A program made the position numbers and the translations under genes. Positions 18,001 through 24,644 of a stretch of 64,000 nucleotides of DNA are shown in pieces (positions within the stretch are counted from its first letter, which is position 1; each line of letters opens with the position of its first letter). The notes under the pieces are model-generated. The model saw only the letters and a program-made list of their open reading frames with translations, searched no databases and had not been told where the DNA came from. Source of the DNA: Salinibius halmophilus (GTDB taxonomy: Bacteria; Pseudomonadota; Gammaproteobacteria; Pseudomonadales; Natronospirillaceae); assembly GCF_003577475.1 (NCBI RefSeq), contig NZ_QPEP01000012.1:1-64000 (forward strand), given 5' to 3'.

Positions 18001-19811
18001 CCGGTTTCGTCGGTTACTATGGCTTGCCAGTTGGTATTGCTGTCGTTTTTCGGCGCGTCGTCAAACTGCGGGTTAAGCCCCACATAGGTGCCGGGTTTGA
18101 TATTGCTAAGCACACCACGGCGATCGACGGAGCGCCCACCCGATTCATAAACACTCACGTTGGCAATAATCGCGAGTGGCGACTTAACTTGCTGCCACGG
18201 CGCTAGGCTAACGTTGTAGCTGTGTTGGCCGTTGCTATCGAGCTGGGCGCTTGGTAGCTGTTGGCGGCTAGCAGGCACAACTTCGTCTACATCACCAAAA
18301 TAAAAATCTTGCCATTGGCTAAATGGACGATGATCTAGCTCGGCTTGCAGGTTGCCATCAATACGGTTGCCAGCAGCGGGTGCGCCATACAAAAAGTCGG
18401 CTTGCACCGGTAAGTCAACACTGTCGGTGTTGTGGCTAAGTTGACTGGTTTGGCCGTTTAGCAGCGTTAGCGCTATGCGCTCGGGTAAGAATTCCTCTAC
18501 TTGTACAATGTGCTGCTGCAAAAACTCGTTGGTCGCCGAATGATAGAAGGTTAAGCGCCAGTCGCCGGTGGCGGCATTGCTGCCAATGGCATAATCAAAG
18601 GTATATTGGCCGCTGGTTTGCTCGTTTAATACTTGCGTGCTGACTTCGCTGCCCATGGCATCGGTTAGTACTGCTTTAATGGGTACATCACCCACGTAGC
18701 GGCTGTCGTAGTCGCGCAATAAAGCGTGTACTTGCAGGCGCTCACCTGGGCGGAATAGGTCACGTTCGGCCCAAGCAAATAACTGCTGTGGTGTGTGGTT
18801 GTTTTGGGCATTGGCAAACTGTGACAGGTCGAGCATGCTTTGGTAGATTGGCAATAGTGTCAGCTGATCGTCTAGCTCGGCCATCACTAGGCCTGGGTAG
18901 TCGTTATTATTGATGCGCAGTTCTGCTTCTCCCCAGCGATCACTGCGGGTATTGCCCACTACTTTTTCTTGCTCAAAAAAGCGAATGCGTACTTGGTTCA
19001 GTGGCTCGCCAGTACTAATGCTGTGGCTATAAATGCGCCAGTGCTCACCATTGCGACGCAGCTGTAAGCCAATGTCACTAACACTAAAGATCATTGCATC
19101 ATAGCTGTACTGGTAGTTGCCCGGTACACGCAAAGTAGCTAGGTAAACGCCTGGCTGTTGCAGGTCGTCGATATCAGAGAAATCGAGATTGGTCGTTTGA
19201 CTGGCGTTTTGGCTGTGTTTTAGGGCAAAACGGCCACTAAATACCATATCGTGCTGCTGGCTAATTTGGTTGAGGCTTCCGTAATAAAGCTTGTCTTGGC
19301 CTAGCAGGTTTTGCCACTTGGCCGCTTCTTCAACACCTAGATGAAACACCTCAATATCGACTTCCTCGGTATTTAGGCTATCCACTGGCAAGGCCATTTT
19401 TAGCTCTGGTGTCAGCACACTGCCTGAACTGCGAAAACGGGCGTAGGGGGATAGCGCGAGTGTTGTGAGTTCTTGGTAGCTGTCGTCAGCTAGGGTGTCG
19501 CCACTTTCGCTTTGCAGGTTTTTATCCACTTCCACCGCGTATAGCGTGTCGGGCTCAACAAAAGGCAACAATATGCGGCGCTCATCGAGCACCCAAAGGT
19601 CGTTATCTAGTTTGTCGCCGGCTTGATACACAGATAACTGGCGCCGCCAGTTGCTGTTGGGGTCGACGTTATCAGTTAGGCGGATGCTAATAGCGCGTGT
19701 ATTTTGCCAAGCTTCTTCATTGATAGAAGTCACGGCAAACTGGCTGGCCAGGGCGCTAGTGGTAAACAGTATGCCTACTAGCCATGTTAGGGCGTGTTTG
19801 AATAGTGACAT
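15021..19811 (-). CDS. Bacterial alpha-2-macroglobulin (YfhM type) with intact thioester
   Basis: 1596 residues. A Sec signal peptide (MSLFKHALTWLVGILFTTSALAS) precedes repeated macroglobulin beta-domains, a bait-like region, and the thioester domain with PYGCTEQ (Cys about 1125, Gln about 1128). The C-terminal alpha/alpha toroid and receptor-like domain follow. Such proteins trap external proteases in the periplasm and work with PbpC in envelope repair. Unlike E. coli YfhM there is no lipobox cysteine after the signal sequence, so this copy may be soluble or held otherwise. The ATG at 19811 puts the signal peptide at the N-terminus; eleven upstream codons are in frame. It is divergent from the transporter gene at 19969. 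Confidence 0.9.
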   Translation of the reverse strand: MSLFKHALTWLVGILFTTSALASQFAVTSINEEAWQNTRAISIRLTDNVDPNSNWRRQLSVYQAGDKLDNDLWVLDERRILLPFVEPDTLYAVEVDKNLQSESGDTLADDSYQELTTLALSPYARFRSSGSVLTPELKMALPVDSLNTEEVDIEVFHLGVEEAAKWQNLLGQDKLYYGSLNQISQQHDMVFSGRFALKHSQNASQTTNLDFSDIDDLQQPGVYLATLRVPGNYQYSYDAMIFSVSDIGLQLRRNGEHWRIYSHSISTGEPLNQVRIRFFEQEKVVGNTRSDRWGEAELRINNNDYPGLVMAELDDQLTLLPIYQSMLDLSQFANAQNNHTPQQLFAWAERDLFRPGERLQVHALLRDYDSRYVGDVPIKAVLTDAMGSEVSTQVLNEQTSGQYTFDYAIGSNAATGDWRLTFYHSATNEFLQQHIVQVEEFLPERIALTLLNGQTSQLSHNTDSVDLPVQADFLYGAPAAGNRIDGNLQAELDHRPFSQWQDFYFGDVDEVVPASRQQLPSAQLDSNGQHSYNVSLAPWQQVKSPLAIIANVSVYESGGRSVDRRGVLSNIKPGTYVGLNPQFDDAPKNDSNTNWQAIVTDETGALISAEGVELRLIKEERDYFWRQTDSEGWVWDYRENEIVTDIQVLDFSGDAPVNLTLPVEYGDYRVELYVAGELNNRFRFRTNWGGWWRQNDAMQPDQIQVTWQQGTVAPGDTMLATLTPASSGMARVTVESSEAVLWQQDIELSANGTSIEIPINRRWDRHDLYLTALQIIPGDMQHSVAPKRAIGIAHLPVERDDARIALSLEVPERVEPNQTVTAKVQGNISEGYVWVAAVDVGVLNITRFATPQPDDFLLAPKRYNWLYYDIYDQIIDNAGFDYSQQRWGGGFARAMMAEADFVRGGDKPNSDVQIVALQKAPVAFDENGQAQVELDIPQFNGKLRWMAVAWNNQATGSTDAETTVAEKVVTQLSKPRFLAVGDETKLALDLHNLSGASQALTVRFNIGSAAPVNTSQTITLADKEKRTLVFPLTAERLADIPLSLQVSNGDDINIDRTWQIGVRAPAPQATRQVRQIIEANSSWQVDFQYDDWLDDSIRAQLTLSSQPPVDVLGHFDYLLRYPYGCTEQTISGAWPWLMLDQTTVERFDLRARIEEQFDQPYTNALRREQLEHAIERVLGRQLASGGFSLWSGSSMEDYWVSVYTTDFLVSAQQAGVPVNQAKLEQALNRLQQYLSGQVAINRPWSDDSYSYQFATQAYSAYVLANSGANPLAQLRRMLKASDFEQVQSPLAWMHAGSAAMQAGDSRLASELQQQALSTQRNERDYIGDYGSPVRDLALVNRFAANNDQLDNTSLLALFEALQNKQWLSTQERIALLQLAVALDLDNQGFTATINSTLGDMTLNEDSRWQRGLTSEGLQSLTAISAGDQRLFVTLTAAGQSKAPLAAVQNGFAIRRDYFDLIGQPLELSSLASGELIITRLQVHADQDSGDALVVDLLPAGLEIENPNISAISYDTLTVDGNSIASWQGNVAHSEYRDDRFVAALSLRAGESQYLYYVARAVSPGEYQVPAPYVEDMYRPNLHANGTSIGTLTITEQ

Positions 19812-19968
19812 TGCATCCGTCTCAATCGTGAACTGTGCCTGCAAAGATAGCTGATGCTTGCTGAATGGTAAATTTAGACACTAGCCAAACAGGTGCCTTA
19901 GTGAACGCTGCCAACCCGCTATACTGAAATTTATAGGTAGAAATTCAGCTTCGTGTAGTAGGTGACTT

Positions 19969-21732
19969 ATGAAGCAGGTGTGGCAAAAGTATTATCATAT
20001 TGGGCAAGTGGTTTTGGTGCTGATGCTACTAGCACTGCTGCTGTATTCGACAAGTTTCGCCATGCTTGCCGCGGGCCTAGCCGTGTTTTTGCTGGGCATG
20101 AAGCATATCGACGAAGCATTGCGGGCGTTTTCTGGTAGCTGGCTAGAAAACATGTTGAAAGCCAGCACTGCTTCCACCTTTCGAGCCTTAGGGTTTGGCG
20201 CCTTGGTTACCTCAATTGTGCAGTCGAGCAGCCTGATTACCTTGTTATCTATTGCCTTTGTCAGCACCGGCATGATTAGCCTTGTGGGTGGCATTGGCGT
20301 GATTTTTGGCGCCAATTTGGGCACCACAACCGGGGCTTGGTTAATTGCCACCTTGGGCTTAAAAGTATCGCTAGGGCTGCTGGCCATGCCGTTTATCGCG
20401 CTAGGTTATGGCCTGCAGCAGGTAAAAGCTTGGCGCGGTGTAGGCGGCTTATTGATGGGCGTTGCTTTTATTTTTTTAGGCATCGACTTCTTAAAACAGG
20501 GCTTTGATGGCCTAGAGCAAGGTATCGACCTAGCCAGCTTGTACCGCGAGGGTTGGTTTGGTTTGGTCACCTTTACCTTGTTGGGGGCGGTGCTAACCGT
20601 GGTTATGCAGTCGAGCCACGCTAGCTTGTTAATTACGCTCACGGCGCTGTCGTTTGGCAAAATTAGCTACGACGCTGCCCTAGCATTGGCGATTGGCGCC
20701 AACATAGGCACCACGATTACCGCCATTATTGGCGCTTCAGCAAGTAATGCTGCTGGCAAGCGCCTAGCCACCGCTCATGTATTGTTCAATGTGGTGACCG
20801 GCGTGTTGGCGTTAATGCTGTTGTGGCCAATGAAGTGGTTAGTTGAAGAAGTAGCCGTTCTTATTGGCTTGGCCGGTGATAACTACACGTTGCGCTTGGC
20901 CATTTTCCATACCCTGTTTAACTTGCTGGGCATTGTGATTTGGCTGCCATTTTTACGCCAACTTGCTACGGCGCTGCATAAGCGCTTTCAAACGCCTCAG
21001 CCCCAGGTGGTCAAGTCGGCCTTGTTAACCAGCGACACCAGCTTGCGAGCCTTACAACAAAGTTATCGCAAACTCTTTAGCCTGAGTCACGCTGCCATTG
21101 TTGAAAGCTTGGCGCTTAAATCAAAAACTGAGCGCGATGCCGATAGTTTGCTGGAGTGGTTATCAGATTCACTAGAAGAAGATGCCAAAAAGCCACGCTT
21201 GAAAAAAATGTATCGCGATGAAGTAAAACCCATTCATAGTGAGATGATTGAGTTCGCCTGGCAAATGCCTGCCGACATGCCTAGTGAGATAAAACACGAA
21301 CAACAAGCCATTTTGCAGGCTAGTCGCTCTTTGGTGGAAATGGTAAAACATGCCAAACACATGCAAAAAAATGTGTGGAAGCTGGGGCGCAGTGGTAACC
21401 AAACGGTGCGCCATTGTTATGATTTATTGCGCTTGGTCGTCAACTTGGCCTTGTTGCATGCCGGGCGATATCAGCGTGGTGATACAAGTTTGGAACAAGC
21501 CGAACAACAAATTATTGCCGATGAACGCGCCATTTTGTCGAGATTTGAGGCATTATGGCAACAGGGCATAGCCGATGGTAAGTTGGATGGTTTAAACGCC
21601 AGCTCGCTACAAAACGATTTAGGCTACTGTAAGGCCCTATTGCAGAGCTTGCGCTTTGCCATGATGGAACGTTCAGGCGCATCGCCTGTGGATGACCATA
21701 ACGAACCAGAGCTGGCCGCCACGCCAGAGTGA
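19969..21732 (+). CDS. Na+/phosphate cotransporter family protein with PhoU-like tail
   Basis: 587 residues. The N-terminal about 330 residues are membrane-spanning and contain the duplicated Na_Pi_cotrans repeats, each with the QSS signature (VQSSSLITLLSIAF and MQSSHASLLITLTAL) and a GANLGTT / GANIGTT loop. The C-terminal about 230 residues are soluble, helical and PhoU-like. The domain order matches bacterial YjbB/NptA-type proteins, which move phosphate, probably outward in some species. The next gene begins eight bases after its stop, so the two are likely co-transcribed. The 157-base gap to the divergent alpha-2-macroglobulin gene should contain both promoters. Confidence 0.85.
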   Translation: MKQVWQKYYHIGQVVLVLMLLALLLYSTSFAMLAAGLAVFLLGMKHIDEALRAFSGSWLENMLKASTASTFRALGFGALVTSIVQSSSLITLLSIAFVSTGMISLVGGIGVIFGANLGTTTGAWLIATLGLKVSLGLLAMPFIALGYGLQQVKAWRGVGGLLMGVAFIFLGIDFLKQGFDGLEQGIDLASLYREGWFGLVTFTLLGAVLTVVMQSSHASLLITLTALSFGKISYDAALALAIGANIGTTITAIIGASASNAAGKRLATAHVLFNVVTGVLALMLLWPMKWLVEEVAVLIGLAGDNYTLRLAIFHTLFNLLGIVIWLPFLRQLATALHKRFQTPQPQVVKSALLTSDTSLRALQQSYRKLFSLSHAAIVESLALKSKTERDADSLLEWLSDSLEEDAKKPRLKKMYRDEVKPIHSEMIEFAWQMPADMPSEIKHEQQAILQASRSLVEMVKHAKHMQKNVWKLGRSGNQTVRHCYDLLRLVVNLALLHAGRYQRGDTSLEQAEQQIIADERAILSRFEALWQQGIADGKLDGLNASSLQNDLGYCKALLQSLRFAMMERSGASPVDDHNEPELAATPE

Positions 21733-21739
21733 GGGAAAC

Positions 21740-22285
21740 ATGCATCGACTGATTGCAACGATTTTAGTAATGCTCGCTAGTACTGCCTGGGCGGAACCTA
21801 GTGCCATTCGGTTAACCGATTGGATCGCCGGGCAAGCCAATCAAACATTAGAGGTAGACCTCGGCCGGCGCTTTAGTGTGAATCAGCCAAGTCTATACAC
21901 CCTGCCGGATTTCCCCTTTACCATTGAAGGGCGTGGCGATCATATTGCGCTAATCTCAACCGAATACAATGTGGTGATGGCGATTAAAGAAGATGTTAGC
22001 TGGCCTAAATCCATCAGCCTCAATTACGAACCAGAAGAGGGCGCATTATTACGCCTGCAAACGCCGTCGGTCGACGAGTATGAAGCGGCCTCGGCGGCTG
22101 GTACATCTTTGGTTGGTCAGGGCACATTGAGCTGGCAGGTAGATGTAACCAAACAGCGTTTTACTAGTATTGAAGAGCTGGATGCATTTATTGAAGACGC
22201 CGCGCGCAACGTGAACATCACTGACTTGCGCTGGGACCGCTACGGGCTGAATCAGTTGTATCGCAAATGGGTACAGTCGCCATAA
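21740..22285 (+). CDS. Secreted protein of unknown function
   Basis: 181 residues starting MHRLIATILVMLASTAWA, a clear signal peptide, so periplasmic or exported. I recognise no domain. The mature part is mixed alpha/beta with no cysteines and ends LNQLYRKWVQSP. The ATG at 21740 has GAGGG just upstream; a longer frame overlapping the transporter gene is possible but would bury the signal peptide. It is eight bases from the Na/Pi-type transporter stop, which suggests a shared operon, but nothing in the sequence shows a functional link. Confidence 0.7.
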   Translation: MHRLIATILVMLASTAWAEPSAIRLTDWIAGQANQTLEVDLGRRFSVNQPSLYTLPDFPFTIEGRGDHIALISTEYNVVMAIKEDVSWPKSISLNYEPEEGALLRLQTPSVDEYEAASAAGTSLVGQGTLSWQVDVTKQRFTSIEELDAFIEDAARNVNITDLRWDRYGLNQLYRKWVQSP

Positions 22286-22378
22286 TGTGACAGGCAAGTT
22301 GCCGCTGGTCGCAGGTTGGCGAGCTTTCATATTTTTCTTCTATGCTTGCATTAATGAGCCAAAAACATGGAGACGTTA

Positions 22379-23185
22379 ATGCAAGCACCGGTCATTTTTA
22401 TTCCCCACGGCGGTGGCCCGCTACCCCTAACTGACGACGTCCGTCACGAAGCTTTGCGTCATTTTCTGACTGGCTTGCCAAGCTTGTATGGCAAGCCCGA
22501 TGCCATTGTGGTCATTAGTGCACACTGGCAAACCACCCAGCCTACTTTGCAAATGATGGCCAAGCCGCCAATGATTTATGACTATCATGGATTTCCCGAG
22601 TCGGCCTACCAAATTCAGTACCCTGCACCTGGCGCCCCAACACTCGCAACGGAAATTGCCACGCATTTATCGCAGCAAGGTTTTTCAGCCAAGTTGGATG
22701 AACAGCGAGGATTTGATCATGGGGTGTTCGTACCCTTGATGTTGATGTATCCCGAAGCCGATATTCCTGTACTGCAGTTGTCGCTGATGGAAAACATGGA
22801 CCCAGCTGCGCACCTAGCACTCGGGCGCGCACTACAGGATTTACGCCATCGCAATATTATGGTGATTGGTTCGGGTATGTCCTTCCACAATCTAGATTCG
22901 TTTTTTGTTGATAACGACCAGTTAAACGAAGCCGACTACCATTTCACCAAGTGGCTGATTGATGTTTGCACCAATCCCAAGTACTCCGCTAAAGAGCGAA
23001 AAACCAAGCTCATCAACTGGCTAGACGCGCCCTACGCCCAAGTATGCCACCCAACCCCAGAGCACCTAATGCCCCTACATGTGTGTGTCGGCGCCGCTGA
23101 GCATGGTGAAGAAGAGGCGGAAGTGATTTTTGATGGCGATGTACTAGGCAAGCGAGTGTGTGCGCTGAACTGGTTTAATTTTTAG
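22379..23185 (+). CDS. ygiD: LigB-family dioxygenase, 4,5-DOPA extradiol dioxygenase-like
   Basis: 268 residues. The N-terminus IFIPHGGGPLPL, the middle VVISAHWQTTQP, the RGFDHGVFVPLMLMYPEADIPVLQLSL segment and MVIGSGMSFHNL fit the class III extradiol dioxygenase fold of YgiD/DODA proteins, with His residues positioned for the metal site. Relatives open the ring of L-DOPA or related catechols. The true substrate here is unknown. The ATG at 22379 follows GGAG by six bases, which is better than the ATG four codons upstream. It appears monocistronic, with an inverted element directly after its stop. Confidence 0.85.
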   Translation: MQAPVIFIPHGGGPLPLTDDVRHEALRHFLTGLPSLYGKPDAIVVISAHWQTTQPTLQMMAKPPMIYDYHGFPESAYQIQYPAPGAPTLATEIATHLSQQGFSAKLDEQRGFDHGVFVPLMLMYPEADIPVLQLSLMENMDPAAHLALGRALQDLRHRNIMVIGSGMSFHNLDSFFVDNDQLNEADYHFTKWLIDVCTNPKYSAKERKTKLINWLDAPYAQVCHPTPEHLMPLHVCVGAAEHGEEEAEVIFDGDVLGKRVCALNWFNF

Positions 23186-23187
23186 CC

Positions 23188-23359
23188 AGGGCCTAACTAA
23201 ATGCCATTAACTTGAAAAACAAGCTTGGTGTTCACGGTGCTTACCATGAGACCGTCACCCGCAGGGAGCGGGTGCCGAGGCTACAGGGACGTACTTGCGC
23301 TGTGTCGAATGGTGAGTTCCGTGGACGCCGATACTTTTAAGTTAACGGCATTAGGCCCA
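23188..23359. repeat. 172-bp inverted-repeat element, copy 2
   Basis: The left arm (GGGCCTAA..ATGCCATTAACTT near 23188-23213) pairs with the right arm (AAGTTAACGGCATTAGGCCC near 23339-23358). The centre at 23248-23279 is the reverse complement of the core at 14708-14739, with CACCCGC/GCGGGTG replacing CACCTGC/GCAGGTG, a compensatory change in the small stem. It fills the gap between the dioxygenase and efflux genes. Confidence 0.65.
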
Positions 23360-23426
23360 CTTTCCATATTTCCTGCACATTTGCTTGCCAAGCTATGCGG
23401 CAGTTTGTTGCTAATTGAGAGTAAAA

Positions 23427-24644
23427 ATGAAAAAACTGCTGTTCGCTGTGTTGTTGTTAATTATGGGTGGCGCGATTGGCTGGATTGCCCAGCCAATGGT
23501 TGCCCAAACCAAGCCAGTTGCCGATGACGTGGCCGCTGCTGAGCAACAGAGTAGCCGACCACCGCGCGGTGGCATGATGCGACCGCCTCGTGGTGAAACG
23601 TCGGTCGCCGCCAATGACGGCTTAACAGTTGAGGCCATCGTACCGCAGCTTACTATGCACGCCCCAGAAATAGCCGTGGTGGTTACCTCGCAGTACCTGC
23701 GCGAGCGCACCTTGGTCGCCAAAAGCTCGGCCGATGTGAGCAATGTGCTGGCAGCACTTGGCCAGCGCGTTGAAGAAGGCGAAGTTCTGATTGAGCTGAC
23801 CAGTGATGCGCTGCAACGACAAAAGCAAAATCAACAATTGGCTATTGAACAGTTATTGGCCACCCAAGAACTAGCTGCCCTCAATCATCAAAGCAATTTA
23901 GCGGCCTTGGCCGATGCACAAAAAACCTTAGCGCGAGAACAGTCCTTGGCCGAGCGCAATCTTGGCACAGATGCGGCACTCAATAACGCCGAAAGCGCGG
24001 TGCGTAATGCACAGTTAGCGGTAGACCGCTACACCAGTGAAGCGCGCCAACGCGAGGCACAGTTAGCCCAAGCCCGTTTGCAATTGGCCGATGTGCAAGA
24101 GCAAATAGATGCGCTAACAGTCCGTGCCCCATACAGCGGTATTGTTAGTGAGCTCGCCGTGGATGCCGGTGATGAGGTAGCAAGCAATTCTGCCTTGATC
24201 ACAGTGTCACAAGGGAATGCCTACACCGGGGCGGTTGCTCAGCAATATGGTGCGCAGTTAACTGTTGGGCAAAGCACACTGACGCTGGGTGCACAACTAA
24301 CCGAAATGGCCACTAAGGCTGAAGCCGGCACGCTTGCTGTCACCTTCGCGAGTGATGCGACGCCTAGCAGCGTTGGTACGCAGCAAGTGGCCTATATAGC
24401 ATTGCCTGCCATCGAGAGTGTGGCACTGCCGATCTCCTCGTTGTATCAACTCGACCACGTGTTTCAAGTTCGCCAAGGGCGGTTGAATCAATTACCTGCC
24501 GAGGTGTTGGGGTATCAGCAACGTGGTGATGCGTTATGGGCACTAATGAACATTCCCGATTGGCAAACCGATACACCGATTCTTACCACAGCGTTGAGTA
24601 ATGCGAGCGAAGGTACCCAGGTTCAGTTACGGGAGCAGCCATAA
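23427..24644 (+). CDS. RND efflux periplasmic adaptor (membrane fusion protein)
   Basis: 405 residues. An N-terminal membrane anchor (KKLLFAVLLLIMGGAIGWIA) is followed by a lipoyl-like half (LAALGQRVEEGEVLIELTSDAL), a long coiled-coil hairpin rich in Gln, Ala and Leu (about 145-220), and the returning half (VRAPYSGIVSELAVDAGDEVASNSALITV). It bridges the inner-membrane pump to an outer-membrane channel. Its stop is followed immediately by the ATG of the RND permease. The start at 23427 is chosen over an in-frame TTG at 23415 because the anchor then begins MKKLL. A linker near residue 45 (SSRPPRGGMMRPPRGE) is unusually Pro/Arg/Gly-rich. Confidence 0.88.
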   Translation: MKKLLFAVLLLIMGGAIGWIAQPMVAQTKPVADDVAAAEQQSSRPPRGGMMRPPRGETSVAANDGLTVEAIVPQLTMHAPEIAVVVTSQYLRERTLVAKSSADVSNVLAALGQRVEEGEVLIELTSDALQRQKQNQQLAIEQLLATQELAALNHQSNLAALADAQKTLAREQSLAERNLGTDAALNNAESAVRNAQLAVDRYTSEARQREAQLAQARLQLADVQEQIDALTVRAPYSGIVSELAVDAGDEVASNSALITVSQGNAYTGAVAQQYGAQLTVGQSTLTLGAQLTEMATKAEAGTLAVTFASDATPSSVGTQQVAYIALPAIESVALPISSLYQLDHVFQVRQGRLNQLPAEVLGYQQRGDALWALMNIPDWQTDTPILTTALSNASEGTQVQLREQP

